Positions 1 to 9,238 are shown, counted from the first letter of the stretch. The stretch is 64,000 nt of DNA from Rhizobium sp. 2MFCol3.1 (GCF_000377565.1 NZ_KB898353.1:372001-436000); one strand, 5' to 3'. The notes: generated by a model not told the origin, from the sequence alone. Program-made: numbers and translations.

Positions 1-286
1 GGCCATGTATCCCCAAATGAGTGGCCATCGTGCCATCTTTCGCGCGGGAGGGAACGACGGCAATCAGTGGTACGCACAAAAGCGGCGTGTACTTCGTTTT
101 GATTACTTAGCGGTCCGGGGTTTATCTGTATTCTATTTGAATATATGCGCAGATGTGTTCGAGTTGCTTTGAGTGGATCCTGCAAAGTGCGGCTAGCGGC
201 TTCCTCGGGAAACGGCATCGGACAATTCGCCCAACCCTTTGAAGTTGCGGCGGGAACTGAATCCTCGGTTGCGGTGTTTCTGCGAC
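1..286. other. Left-edge region upstream of topoisomerase IB
   Basis: No convincing gene. The first 28 bases carry GGCCAT twice (1-6 and 23-28), with ATCCCC between them. The layout resembles the ends of some IS21-type elements, but no transposase is visible and the window starts here. Positions 90-150 are relatively AT-rich. A GGAAC-type promoter candidate (annotated separately) lies just before the topoisomerase start. Confidence 0.4.
253..278 (+). promoter_or_regulatory. Candidate EcfG-type promoter of topoisomerase IB
   Basis: GGAAC at 253-257 and TGTT at 275-278 are 17 bases apart, against the alphaproteobacterial general-stress sigma factor consensus GGAAC-N16/17-CGTT (one mismatch). 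The predicted transcription start would fall only a few bases before the ATG at 287, giving an almost leaderless mRNA, so the call is weak. Confidence 0.3.
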
Positions 287-1345
287 ATGGACCAAGCGAT
301 CAAACAACCGGAAATCACCGTCGCAGCCTTGGCGTCGTCTCGACTGGTTTACACCACGGATATCGAACACGGCATCACGCGCAAGGCGGAGAAAAATGGT
401 TTCCTCTATTACGCTCCCGATGGGCGCAGGATCACGGATAGTGCGGAAATTTCGCGGCTGAACGCGCTGGCGATCCCGCCCGCATATATCGACGTTCGCA
501 TATCGCCCAATCCGCTCTCGCATCTGCAGGCGATCGGTATCGACGCGCGCGGACGCCGGCAGTATCGTTATCATCCGGAATGGCATTCGGAGCGCGCACG
601 CGCCAAGTTCGACCAGCTACTCGAGTTCGGCGAACGCCTGCCTGATATTCGAGAACGTGTTGACGCCGATCTGCGGGCTCGTGCGCCGACGATGGACAAG
701 GCACTGGCCACTATCGTCTGGATGCTCGACAATCTCTATATCCGCATCGGAAATGCCGCATACGCGGAGGATAACGGCTCGTTCGGCCTGACGACCTTGC
801 GCCGCCGGCACGTCAAGATCGACGGCTCCAAGGTGAAATTCCGCTTCAAGGGAAAATCCGGCAAGGAATGGAACTTAGTGCACACGGATCGACGCATCGC
901 GCGCGTGGTTCGCGGCCTGCAGGAATTACCGGGGCAGCAGTTGTTCCAGTATGTCTGCGAGGACGGGACCCGCCGGCAGATATCGTCGCAGGATGTCAAC
1001 GAATATATCCGGGAGGTATCCGGCGCCGAGTTCAGCTCCCGCCAGTTTCGCACATGGGGTGCGACCTGTGCGGCGGTCACTGCCCTTACGCCTTTGAGCG
1101 TTGCCGCCACCGAGGCCGCGATCGCGCGACAGATGAATGAGGTGATCGACGCGGTTGCGGCCATGCTCGTCAATACGCGCGCTGTCTGTCGATCGTCCTA
1201 TATCCATCCCGCTGTGTTCGATGAATTCAAGGCTGGCAGATTGGGCCAGTTGCTGCGCACAAGGCCAACGCGAAGCAAGCGCTTGCTGAAGTGGATGGAT
1301 GCGGAAGAGGCCCGTGTGCTGGGTTGGCTGAAGTCGGTGTCGTGA
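287..1345 (+). CDS. DNA topoisomerase IB (eukaryotic-like)
   Basis: Encodes 352 residues if started at ATG 287; an upstream in-frame ATG at 239 would add 16 residues with no family resemblance. Bacterial topoisomerase IB relaxes supercoils by nicking one strand through a 3'-phosphotyrosine. The N-terminal half has the family pattern (an ITRK-type start of the core, then IPPAYIDV and RGRRQYRYHP). The C-terminal catalytic part has KFRFKGKSGK, the FRTWGAT segment with its arginine, and a SSYIHP motif with the likely nucleophile at Tyr305. The length is normal for the family. The gene stands alone; treZ converges on it 45 bp downstream. Homologues in soil bacteria are accessory to TopA and gyrase. 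Confidence 0.9.
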   Translation: MDQAIKQPEITVAALASSRLVYTTDIEHGITRKAEKNGFLYYAPDGRRITDSAEISRLNALAIPPAYIDVRISPNPLSHLQAIGIDARGRRQYRYHPEWHSERARAKFDQLLEFGERLPDIRERVDADLRARAPTMDKALATIVWMLDNLYIRIGNAAYAEDNGSFGLTTLRRRHVKIDGSKVKFRFKGKSGKEWNLVHTDRRIARVVRGLQELPGQQLFQYVCEDGTRRQISSQDVNEYIREVSGAEFSSRQFRTWGATCAAVTALTPLSVAATEAAIARQMNEVIDAVAAMLVNTRAVCRSSYIHPAVFDEFKAGRLGQLLRTRPTRSKRLLKWMDAEEARVLGWLKSVS

Positions 1346-1390
1346 AAGGTTGCGTCTTCGGGTCGATGGGCAGTGCGACAATGCTGCTCG

Positions 1391-3169
1391 TCACTCGCGA
1401 CTGACGCTCCAGAAGACCGACCACGGCGACAGGCTTCCGCCAGATGACGAACCCAAGTGGAGGAGCGCATCGGCCTCATCCGTGGCCCGGTTCATCGCAA
1501 TCGTCTCGTTTCCAAGGTTCGCGCGCAAGCGCAACCGCCCGTCGCTCGCCAACGGCCAATCGACGGCGACCGCCGTGGAACCCGATCCGGCGGCGATTTC
1601 ACCGCGCCGCATCCCACCCAGAAGCGGAACGATCTTCTGGTGGCGGATTGCGAGGAGCGAGGCGTAGAAGTCGTGCATGTCGGCGCAGTCGGGCTCGGTG
1701 AGATTGGACCAATCGAGCTTGGCCATCTCGAATGTCGATGGCGCGGTCGGGTCCAGCAGGTCATCCGTGTCAAAGCCCGGCAGACGCGAGAGCTCCTCGC
1801 GGCGCCCGTTCCGCACCATCTCGTTCAGCTCTTCATTGAGATCACAGAAATAGGGGAACGCATCCCGCGCACCCCATTCCTCGCCCATGAACAACATCGG
1901 TATCTGCGGCGCGAGCAAATAGACGGCGGCCATCGCTTTCATGACGTGAATGGGTTGTTCGGCGATGATCCGGTCACCCATCGCCCGGTTGCCGATCTGG
2001 TCATGGTTCTGGATGAAGGAGACGAAGGCCGTTGGTGGCAGTTCGCTCGTGCTCTTGCCTCTGCCTTCGCCGCGATAGGGCATGTGCTGGCCCTGAAATA
2101 CAAAGCCTTCCGCGAGCGACCGGGCGAGCGCTTCGCTATCCTCAGCGTAGTCGGCGTAGTAGCCGAAGCGCTCGCCGGTGGCGGCGACATGTAGCGTGTG
2201 GTGGATGTCGTCGTTCCATTGGGCGGTGAACAGGCCTGTTTCGCCATTACTCGTGCGCTTCAGGAGATCGCTGTCGTTTTCCTCGTTCTCGACTATCAGG
2301 TGGACATGGCGATCGCCGGCGGCTGCGCGCACGCGTCGCGCCAGTTCCAGCAGCAGATGTTCCTCGCTGCCGTCATTGATGGCATGAACGGCATCCAGCC
2401 GCAGGCCGTCTATTTTGAAGGTTGTGATCCAGTAGATGGCATTCCGGATGACGAATTCGCGCATCGGCCGCGACATCGCGCCATCGTAATCGATGCCCTT
2501 TCCCCAGGGTGTCTTATGCCGGTCGGTGAAGACAGGCGCATAGAGGGGCAGGTAATTTCCGTCGGGGCCGAAGTGATTGTAGACGACGTCAAGGAAGACC
2601 GAGATCCCGCGCTCATGTGCCGCGTCAACCAGCGCCATCAGGTGCTCGGGCCTGCCGTAGCTGCTGTCGGGCGCATAGGGCAGCACGCCGTCATAGCCCC
2701 AGCCGTAACGTCCCGGAAAATCGGCAACCGGCATGATCTGGATCGCCGTCACGCCCAGCCGCGCGAGGTGATCGAGCCGCCCGATCGCCGCGAGAAAGGT
2801 GCCCTCCTCAGTGAAGGTGCCGATATGCAATTCGTAGAGTACGGTCTCTTCCCATGGACGCCCGCGCCAGGCTTCTTCCTTCCAATCATAGGTCGCGAGG
2901 TCCTCGACCTCGCTGAACCCATGCACGTCGTGCGGCTGAAAGCGCGAGGCCGGATCGGGCACCTGTAATCCATCAGGCAGAACAAACCCGTAAAGCGCGC
3001 CGGCACCGATACCTGCGACCTCCAGTTCGTGCCACCCGTCCGCGAGCTGACGCATGAGTTGGGGCTCATGGTCTTCCAGCTTCAGGCGGATGTTGTCGAG
3101 AAGAGGCGCCCAAAGGCGGAAGGTGACACCCCTGTCGGAAATGACGGGTCCGAATTTCAAGTCAGTCAC
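1391..3169 (-). CDS. treZ: Malto-oligosyltrehalose trehalohydrolase TreZ
   Basis: About 592 residues. TreZ releases trehalose from maltooligosyltrehalose made by TreY, the gene just upstream. It is a GH13 alpha-amylase-family enzyme: an N-terminal beta-sandwich (FRLWAP), then the TIM barrel with VYNHFG, DGLRLDAVHAI (nucleophile Asp), an IVENEEND segment (acid/base Glu) and FIQNHDQIGN. I chose GTG at 3169 (MTDLKFG) because GAAAGG lies about 6 bases upstream and the protein then starts at the conserved region; a GTG at 3202 would add 11 residues. The gap to treY is about 113 bp, so the two are probably co-transcribed. Confidence 0.92.
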   Translation of the reverse strand: MTDLKFGPVISDRGVTFRLWAPLLDNIRLKLEDHEPQLMRQLADGWHELEVAGIGAGALYGFVLPDGLQVPDPASRFQPHDVHGFSEVEDLATYDWKEEAWRGRPWEETVLYELHIGTFTEEGTFLAAIGRLDHLARLGVTAIQIMPVADFPGRYGWGYDGVLPYAPDSSYGRPEHLMALVDAAHERGISVFLDVVYNHFGPDGNYLPLYAPVFTDRHKTPWGKGIDYDGAMSRPMREFVIRNAIYWITTFKIDGLRLDAVHAINDGSEEHLLLELARRVRAAAGDRHVHLIVENEENDSDLLKRTSNGETGLFTAQWNDDIHHTLHVAATGERFGYYADYAEDSEALARSLAEGFVFQGQHMPYRGEGRGKSTSELPPTAFVSFIQNHDQIGNRAMGDRIIAEQPIHVMKAMAAVYLLAPQIPMLFMGEEWGARDAFPYFCDLNEELNEMVRNGRREELSRLPGFDTDDLLDPTAPSTFEMAKLDWSNLTEPDCADMHDFYASLLAIRHQKIVPLLGGMRRGEIAAGSGSTAVAVDWPLASDGRLRLRANLGNETIAMNRATDEADALLHLGSSSGGSLSPWSVFWSVSRE

Positions 3170-3282
3170 GTGAAGCCTTTCGACAAATATGATTGGCTGC
3201 ACTCAACGCAGCCGGGGCCGAAAAGTTCGCGGCGGCTGGAAGGCAGTTTGTCGCGGGTCCCTCATCCGTGGCCTTTGGCTGA

Positions 3283-5748
3283 TTATCTGCCCTGCAAAAG
3301 CGCGACCGGTTGCACTCCCAGCAGCTGCGCGACGCGAACAGATGTCGCAGCGTCGATCGACCGTTCCGTCAGAAGATCACGTTTCGGGCCCTGTAATTCG
3401 ACCGGCAAGATGACGGTGGTGTCGCCCCAGAATTCGGGTCCGGAAAAGAGCTTTCCGGGCTCCAGTTGCCCCAGCATCATGCGTGGTGTCACCGTGATCG
3501 TGAACACATCGCCCAGCCGCCGACCGAATGCGACGACATGGTCGCGCCGGATTCCTGTCACCGACAGCGGCATATAATCTCCTTCGGCAAACAGGGCAGG
3601 CAGGCGTTTGCGCAGATTGAGGCCGATCCGGATGATGCGCTGTTTGAGGGCTGGAACGGTGAGCTCCGAAATCGGGTCCCGCGTTGCCAGCAGGCGGGCG
3701 AGTTCCTTGATGTCGATCGGGCGCCGGTTGTCGGGGTCGACGAGGCTGAAGTCGCAAGCTTCCGACCCCTGATAGATATCGGGTACGCCGGGGGCCGTGA
3801 GCTTGATCAGCGTTTGCGAAAGGCTGTTCAGGTACCCTGCGGCCATCACCGGCCGGAGCGTTTCGGCGAAGTCCTCGTGGAAGGTCAGGCTGGCGGAGGC
3901 GGTGAGCGCCGACGCGTAGCTTTTGACCGCTGCCTCGTATTGTTCGTGCGGCGCATTCCAGTCCGTCACAAGCTTTGCCTCGCGCACTGCCTTCTCGGCA
4001 TAGGCGACGAAACGATCTGTCAGTGCTCCGGCAGCGCCATCGCGAAACTCCTCCGGCCATATGCCGGCCAATGCCTGGTAGAGCATCCATTCGACATTGG
4101 CGTCGGGCGTCAGGCCCGCCGGCAGCTCGGTCAGGCGGCTGCGGTTCATGTCCCGCCAGCGCTGCACCCCGAGCCGCCATCCGTCAGGTTCCTCGCTCAG
4201 CGCGTAGAGCCGCGCACGCGCGTCTTCGCCGCGCTTGGTGTCGTGGGTGGAAGTGGCCGTGAGACCGTGCGGCTGCAGCTTTGCTCTTTGCTGCATCAGA
4301 GCGTGAAATGCATCGACACCGCCCGCCGGCCTGTCTGGCTCGCCGCCGACCTCATTGGCGCCGAGCAGCAGATTGTGGCGATAAAACAGCGTGTCTTCCA
4401 TGGCCTTGGCCATGATCGGGCCACTCAACTGCTGAAAGCGTCGCTGGAACTCTTCCGCGCGAGGGCCGCCATCGAGAAGCCCCGCTACGGCGTCCAACGC
4501 ATCGCGGTCTCCGGTTTGTTTGGCGGCTTCGCCAAGGGCCTGCTCGATGAGCCTTCGATCGCTGTCCGACAATTTTCCGTCACGGCCATAAGTGCGATAG
4601 AAGGGGAACGCGACGAGCAGTTCCTTGATCGCGGATGCCAGCCGTTGTTCGTCCATATCGGCCAGAAGCGAATGCGCGATCGCCACCAGTCGGCTTGTCT
4701 CGCCTTCGAAGTTGCGCTCGATCATCAGCAGCTTGGCCTGGCGCAGGCCGGCGGCGAAATCGGCCGCATCCGGCGAGAGATTTGCATAGGCATGGCCAAG
4801 TTCGCGCATGCCATCGGGATCGATGAAGAGATTGCTGAGCGCCGAGATGAACTCGTATCCGGTCGTGCCCTCGATCGGCCAGTCGGCCGGCAGTGTCTCT
4901 CCATGCCCGACGATCTTCTCGGCGACGATATAGATCTCGGGGCCAACGGCCGCACGCAGGCGATCGAGATAGGCCGACGGATCGGCGAGCCCGTCAATAT
5001 GATCGAGCCGCAGCCCATGCACATGGCCGGCGCGCACCAAGTCGAGCACCAGCGCATGGCTGTCGGCAAAGACCTGCTCGTCCTCGACCCGCAGCCCGAC
5101 GAGGCCGGTGACCTCGAAGAAGCGCCGATAACTGAGTGTCTTCGCCGCATCCTGCCAGAAGGTCAGCCGCCAGGGTTGCTGATCGTGAACGCTAGATATG
5201 AGCGACCGATCCTTGAGGTCACCGGAGATCTGCTCGTTGCTTTGAGGATTGAGAGGCAATCGGGTCTCGAAATAGGCGAGGGACCATTCTCCGGTTTGCG
5301 GATCGTGCTGCAACTCGAACTCGCCGTCGGCGAGCGCCTCATCGAAGCTCTTTCCGAGAATGGGAAGCGTCAGCCGCTGGCTCCAGTCGATGTCAAAGTG
5401 GCCGGCATATTTGCTGTCCGCGCCGAATTTGAGAACATCCGCCCACCAGGCATTCTCGGTCGAGGCCGCCATGTGGTTCGGCACGATATCGAGGATCAGG
5501 CCGAGGCCGTCGGCTTTCAATGCGGCGCTCAGGCGCTCGAAGCCATCGCGGCCACCGATCGCCGGCTCGATCTCGTTGCAATCGGTGACGTCATAGCCAT
5601 GCGTCGATCCTGAGGTGGCTGTGAAGATCGGCGAGGCGTAGAGATGGCTGATTCCGAGCGATTTCAGATAGGGGATAAACTCGATGGCGGTGCCGAAGGT
5701 CATGCCATCTCGAAATTGCAGCCTGTAGGTCGATGTCGGTATGTGCAT
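3283..5748 (-). CDS. treY: Malto-oligosyltrehalose synthase TreY
   Basis: About 821 residues from ATG 5748 (MHIPTSTYRLQF, the usual TreY N-terminus); an in-frame start at 5811 would add 21 non-conserved residues. TreY is a GH13 transglucosidase that converts the reducing-end alpha-1,4 bond of maltodextrins into the alpha,alpha-1,1 trehalose bond. Family landmarks are LYASPIFTATSGSTHGYDV, ILDIVPNHMA, GLRLDHIDGL (nucleophile Asp), a YIVAEKI segment (catalytic Glu) and STHDTKRGEDARARL. With treZ it forms the complete two-step TreYZ route, used by soil bacteria against osmotic and desiccation stress. No treX/glgX lies nearby in the window. Confidence 0.93.
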   Translation of the reverse strand: MHIPTSTYRLQFRDGMTFGTAIEFIPYLKSLGISHLYASPIFTATSGSTHGYDVTDCNEIEPAIGGRDGFERLSAALKADGLGLILDIVPNHMAASTENAWWADVLKFGADSKYAGHFDIDWSQRLTLPILGKSFDEALADGEFELQHDPQTGEWSLAYFETRLPLNPQSNEQISGDLKDRSLISSVHDQQPWRLTFWQDAAKTLSYRRFFEVTGLVGLRVEDEQVFADSHALVLDLVRAGHVHGLRLDHIDGLADPSAYLDRLRAAVGPEIYIVAEKIVGHGETLPADWPIEGTTGYEFISALSNLFIDPDGMRELGHAYANLSPDAADFAAGLRQAKLLMIERNFEGETSRLVAIAHSLLADMDEQRLASAIKELLVAFPFYRTYGRDGKLSDSDRRLIEQALGEAAKQTGDRDALDAVAGLLDGGPRAEEFQRRFQQLSGPIMAKAMEDTLFYRHNLLLGANEVGGEPDRPAGGVDAFHALMQQRAKLQPHGLTATSTHDTKRGEDARARLYALSEEPDGWRLGVQRWRDMNRSRLTELPAGLTPDANVEWMLYQALAGIWPEEFRDGAAGALTDRFVAYAEKAVREAKLVTDWNAPHEQYEAAVKSYASALTASASLTFHEDFAETLRPVMAAGYLNSLSQTLIKLTAPGVPDIYQGSEACDFSLVDPDNRRPIDIKELARLLATRDPISELTVPALKQRIIRIGLNLRKRLPALFAEGDYMPLSVTGIRRDHVVAFGRRLGDVFTITVTPRMMLGQLEPGKLFSGPEFWGDTTVILPVELQGPKRDLLTERSIDAATSVRVAQLLGVQPVALLQGR

Positions 5749-5778
5749 CTGTCGCCTCTGGTGGGATCGCGACACAGC

Positions 5779-5804
5779 AACAGCGCCAACGCGTCTTTTG
5801 TTCC
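5779..5804 (-). promoter_or_regulatory. Candidate EcfG-type promoter of treYZ
   Basis: On the minus strand, GGAAC (5804-5800) is followed after 17 bases by TGTT (5782-5779), about 30 bp before the treY ATG. There is one mismatch to GGAAC-N16/17-CGTT. A stress promoter would fit trehalose synthesis, but one short match could be chance. Confidence 0.35.
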
Positions 5805-5832
5805 CCCGCAATTTTCTGAGGCTTCTAGGCCG

Positions 5833-6588
5833 TCAGAATTTCAGCGTGATCAATAGTGGCAGGTGATCGGAGGCGCGCTTTGCCAAGGGGTTGGAAATGA
5901 CGCTGGCGGTACTGACCTTCAACTCCTGCGACAGAAACACATGGTCGATCCGCAACAGCGGAAATCGCGACGGAAAGGTCGGCCTCGGCCGTTCCGCCGC
6001 GCTCAGCTGAGCGTCGCGAAACTGGCCGGCCAGCATCCTGTAGGCCGGCGAGGACGGTCGCGCATTGAGGTCGCCGCAGATGACGGATGGTGTCGCGTGA
6101 AAATCAGGACTCCCGATCCACTCATCCGAGAGCAGCGTCCGCACTTGCTTGATGCGGTCGATGTTGCGCAGGCCAAGATGGGTGTTGAGCACGTTTAGCT
6201 TCCGTCTGCCGGCATCCACCTGCGTCCAGATCGCCCCCCGTGTCTCGCCGACCGAGGGCAGGGGGCCGGCCTTCATCAGCCGTGTCGGAAGGGCGGTCAG
6301 AATCGCGTCGCCGTATTTCTCTTCCTGCACATGCAGTGCCGGGTGAAAATGGGCCTCCATCTTCAAAAGCGTTGCGATCATATGGGCCTGATCGATACCG
6401 CCGGTTCGCTTGCGGCCGACATCGAGCTCTTGAAGCGCGATGATGTCGGCACCCGATTGCGCGATCACATCGGCGATCCTGTTGGGGTCGAGTTGCCGGT
6501 CGGTGCCGATGCAGCTGTGCACATTGTATGTAAGGATTTTCAGTTCCCTGTGTGCAGGTTCATGCGAAGTGTTTGTAGATACGCTCAT
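5833..6588 (-). CDS. Endonuclease/exonuclease/phosphatase family protein (YbhP-like)
   Basis: 251 residues. The fold is recognisable from ILTYNVHSCIG (metal-binding Asn), ALQELD (metal-binding Glu), NTHLGL, CGDLNARP and the C-terminal ASDHLPL motif with the catalytic Asp-His pair. No signal peptide or membrane segment is evident. Members act on nucleic acids, phosphoinositides or other phosphodiesters; the substrate cannot be read from sequence. It lies beside a YbhN-like membrane protein and a phospholipase D-type enzyme, the same three families found together as ybhP-clsB-ybhN in Escherichia coli, so a role in phospholipid metabolism is a reasonable inference. Here the genes are divergent rather than in one operon. 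Confidence 0.82.
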   Translation of the reverse strand: MSVSTNTSHEPAHRELKILTYNVHSCIGTDRQLDPNRIADVIAQSGADIIALQELDVGRKRTGGIDQAHMIATLLKMEAHFHPALHVQEEKYGDAILTALPTRLMKAGPLPSVGETRGAIWTQVDAGRRKLNVLNTHLGLRNIDRIKQVRTLLSDEWIGSPDFHATPSVICGDLNARPSSPAYRMLAGQFRDAQLSAAERPRPTFPSRFPLLRIDHVFLSQELKVSTASVISNPLAKRASDHLPLLITLKF

Positions 6589-6596
6589 CGACGGGG

Positions 6597-6621
6597 AACC
6601 CGATTTCCCCTGTTTCGTTCC
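6597..6621 (-). promoter_or_regulatory. Weak EcfG-like promoter candidate before the EEP gene
   Basis: On the minus strand, GGAAC (6621-6617) is followed after 16 bases by GGTT (6600-6597). The -10 box is only 9 bp before the start codon at 6588, leaving no room for a leader, so this is recorded with low confidence. Confidence 0.22.
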
Positions 6622-6653
6622 ATTGCTGAAAGATCAATCGGAACGGAATCTTC

Positions 6654-7625
6654 ATGTCGGCGAAGCGAGTCCTCATCAATGCAACCCTTGTTCTCGGACT
6701 GCTGCTCGCGGCCTATCTCCTCTACAAGGTCTTCAGTCGCTACTCGATCGATGAGATCGCACGCTCGATCGCCGCCATCCCCGTCTCACGTTTGCTCTCC
6801 GGGCTAGGGTTCGCCGCACTCTCTTACCTTTGCCTGACGGGCTTTGACTGGATGGGGCTGCGCTATGCCGGTAAGCCGTTGAGCTATCCGAAAGCGGCGA
6901 TTGCCTCCTTCACCGGTCTTTCCATCGGCCATAATCTCGGCGTCGCCGCCTTGAGCAGTGGTGCTGTTCGCTATCGCTATTATGCGCGATGGGGCCTGAG
7001 CGCCGAAGAGGTCGCGAAAGTCATCCTGTTTTGCGGCGTCACTGTTGGCATCGGCCTGTCGGTCCTTGCCGGGTTGGCGCTCCTGATCAATCCAAGCGAT
7101 GCGGCCAACCTGCTCGCGATGAGCGCCGATGGCCTGTTCATGCTGGGTCTCGCGTGCCTCGCCATCCCGGCCGGTTATGTCCTTCTTGCTGCCACCGTGC
7201 GCGCGCCGCTACGCCTGTGGAAGTGGAGCTTCGAGATGCCGCGTCTCGGGCTTGCGATCGGTCAGGTCGTCATCGGCACGCTGAATTTCGTCTTTGTCGC
7301 CGCTTGCCTTCACCAGATGCTGGCGGCGCAGGGCGATGTCGGTTTCGTGCAGACGGCGACGGCCTTCGTGCTTGCCAACATCGCCATCCTCCTCACCCAT
7401 GTGCCGGGTGGCCTCGGCGTGCTTGAGGCAACTGTCAGCCATGTCCTGCCGGGTGCGGCGTCGATCGGCGCGCTGGTGGCGTTCAGAGTGATCTATTTCA
7501 TCGTGCCGCTGTTGATCGGCATTCCCGTCTTCGCGATCAGCGAGGTGGTGCTGCGCAAGCGCGGCAAGGCGGTATCAGAAGATCGCGGCGGCCAGCCGTC
7601 CCACGCGCAGGCGCAGCTTCTGTAG
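6654..7625 (+). CDS. YbhN/UPF0104-type integral membrane protein
   Basis: 323 residues with about eight hydrophobic segments, beginning with one at residues 8-24. It belongs to the lysylphosphatidylglycerol synthase transmembrane-region family. The conserved stretches are the NLGVAALSSGAVRYRYY loop (about residues 95-110) and HVPGGLGVLEA (about 248-258), the latter typical of MprF-like flippase domains. There is no cytoplasmic aminoacyltransferase domain, so it is the membrane part only, as in YbhN. The start at 6654 follows a cGGAAC stretch with no strong ribosome binding site. The last 51 bp overlap the 3' end of the convergent phospholipase D gene. Confidence 0.83.
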   Translation: MSAKRVLINATLVLGLLLAAYLLYKVFSRYSIDEIARSIAAIPVSRLLSGLGFAALSYLCLTGFDWMGLRYAGKPLSYPKAAIASFTGLSIGHNLGVAALSSGAVRYRYYARWGLSAEEVAKVILFCGVTVGIGLSVLAGLALLINPSDAANLLAMSADGLFMLGLACLAIPAGYVLLAATVRAPLRLWKWSFEMPRLGLAIGQVVIGTLNFVFVAACLHQMLAAQGDVGFVQTATAFVLANIAILLTHVPGGLGVLEATVSHVLPGAASIGALVAFRVIYFIVPLLIGIPVFAISEVVLRKRGKAVSEDRGGQPSHAQAQLL

Positions 7626-9110
7626 CGGCCAGTAGGGGCGTCGCGGGTCGACGAGCGTGGTGCCCGTCAGCGGCGATGTCTCTCCTTTGGAGACATCGAT
7701 CGCGAAGTGTCGCAGCCCGCGCTTGCCGACATTCAGCGCGTCCACCGCGGCATTGAGCGACCGCATGCTGCGTTCGGTGTCGCGCACGGTCTCCGGCGTT
7801 GTCTCCAGATGCTCCGCCAGCAGCCGGTAACGCAGCGTCGAGATGGCCAAGCGATGCGCATCGGTGGACGCTTCAATCGCTAGATCGCATTCCGTATCCA
7901 GCCCCTCGGAGCGGTTGTTCAGGTTAGACGAGCCGATGCGGATGAAATGGTCGTCGACGATCAGCAGCTTGGAGTGGATGACCAGCTCCTTCTCACCGCC
8001 CTGCCTGTCGGGGACGACGGCGTACATGACCCGCAGCCGGTCATATTGGTCGATGCGCTTCAAGCGGCGGATCAACCTGTCCCGGTTGTTGCCCATCGTC
8101 AGCTTTTCGAGAAAACCGTGGGAGCTCTTGGTGACGAGCACGGTAATCTCCGGGCCGTCGCTTTCCTTCAGCCGCTTGGCGATGGTGCGGGCGACGCCGA
8201 AGGAGGCGAGATACTGCGTCTCGATGTAAATCAACCGTCGCGCGGCCTTTATCGCATCGCGCGTCAGACGAAAGGCCTCGTAGTGACCGCGCTTGCCGAT
8301 CAGTCCGGGTTCCGTCAGCGCGATCGCGGCGGTCGCGTCCGCAAGGTCGGCGCTGACGCCTGCCGGCCATGGCGCCCCGCCTTCGGGAGCCGACGCCAGG
8401 CGTTCGCCCGTGGCGCGCTTCCATCGTCTGCGGGCAACATCGCCGATCAGCCGAGCCGCGTTACCCGATACCATCGACTGCATGTCGTGTACGGGATCAT
8501 AAGGCGTGCCATCCGGCGATTTCCGCAGCGTGTTGGTCATCTTGTGGTCCGGCTCGTCCCACCGTCTGGCGGTCAGGTCGATGCCGCCGAGGAAAGCCAG
8601 ACTGTCGTCGATCGAGACGAGCTTCTGGTGATGGCATCCGCGGATCGGGTGGCGGAGATCAAAGCGCATGCTGATCTGCGGGTGGGCGGAGAATTCGCTC
8701 TCGCGAAAGAGACGCAACGACTTGCCGGAATAGATCGGCCCCATCCCCCATACCAGGATGCGGATACGCAGATCCGGCTTCTCATCAGCGAGAGAAAGGA
8801 GAAGCTCACCCAGCGTCTCCGAGCTTTGATGGGGTCTAAGCCGGATATCGGGATTGAAGTCCCAGCCGACGATCCAGATCGTATGAACCGCCTTGCGAAG
8901 CGCCTGGTCGAGCGCCAGGAAATAGGCGGCGCCATCGATCAGGAACGCGGCCTTCTCGACCTTACCGACCTGCCAGGCGTTGCGTCTCTGGCGAATGATG
9001 CCGCCGGGCAAAGCGGGAAGAGAAGCTTCTGTTTTGCGGGTTGCGCGTTTCAGGAACTCGGTTGCCTTTGACGCCTTCAGTCGATCGGCGATGGGTTGAA
9101 ATTCTGTCAT
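7575..9110 (-). CDS. Phospholipase D family protein (cardiolipin synthase-like)
   Basis: 511 residues with two HKD motifs: H161-x-K163-x4-D168, and H379-S-K381-x4-D386 followed by GSSNLNNRS. This is the signature of phospholipase D-type phosphatidyltransferases and hydrolases. No N-terminal transmembrane helices are obvious, unlike ClsA, and the layout is closer to ClsB/YbhO. The probable reaction is phosphatidyl transfer at the inner membrane, but hydrolysis of another phosphodiester is possible. An exact GGAAC-N16-CGTT promoter lies 40 bp upstream, indicating control by the EcfG general stress sigma factor. Its 3' end overlaps the convergent YbhN-like gene. Confidence 0.85.
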   Translation of the reverse strand: MTEFQPIADRLKASKATEFLKRATRKTEASLPALPGGIIRQRRNAWQVGKVEKAAFLIDGAAYFLALDQALRKAVHTIWIVGWDFNPDIRLRPHQSSETLGELLLSLADEKPDLRIRILVWGMGPIYSGKSLRLFRESEFSAHPQISMRFDLRHPIRGCHHQKLVSIDDSLAFLGGIDLTARRWDEPDHKMTNTLRKSPDGTPYDPVHDMQSMVSGNAARLIGDVARRRWKRATGERLASAPEGGAPWPAGVSADLADATAAIALTEPGLIGKRGHYEAFRLTRDAIKAARRLIYIETQYLASFGVARTIAKRLKESDGPEITVLVTKSSHGFLEKLTMGNNRDRLIRRLKRIDQYDRLRVMYAVVPDRQGGEKELVIHSKLLIVDDHFIRIGSSNLNNRSEGLDTECDLAIEASTDAHRLAISTLRYRLLAEHLETTPETVRDTERSMRSLNAAVDALNVGKRGLRHFAIDVSKGETSPLTGTTLVDPRRPYWPLQKLRLRVGRLAAAIF

Positions 9111-9150
9111 TCTATTGTCCGGCGCCCCGCTTGGTATTTGACGTGGCCGT

Positions 9151-9175
9151 AACGCTCGAAGGCGTGACTTGTTCC
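9151..9175 (-). promoter_or_regulatory. EcfG (general stress sigma) promoter of the phospholipase D gene
   Basis: On the minus strand, GGAAC (9175-9171), a 16-base spacer and CGTT (9154-9151) exactly match the consensus GGAAC-N16/17-CGTT. The -10 box is 40 bp upstream of the start codon at 9110, a sensible leader length. This is the best of the GGAAC-type candidates in the first 10 kb. Confidence 0.6.
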
Positions 9176-9238
9176 GTCATGGCGCACCGTATTCCGTGGT
9201 TCGGTATCGGCATGGTCGCATCACCTGAAAACAATCAC

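Noticed and set aside
122..586. 154-codon open frame on the minus strand at the left edge
   Set aside because: Mostly antisense to topoisomerase IB, with Arg-rich composition and no recognisable domain.
3466..5613. 715-codon open frame on the plus strand
   Set aside because: It is wholly antisense to treY; in GC-rich DNA the opposite strand of a real gene often stays open, and its translation has no family features.
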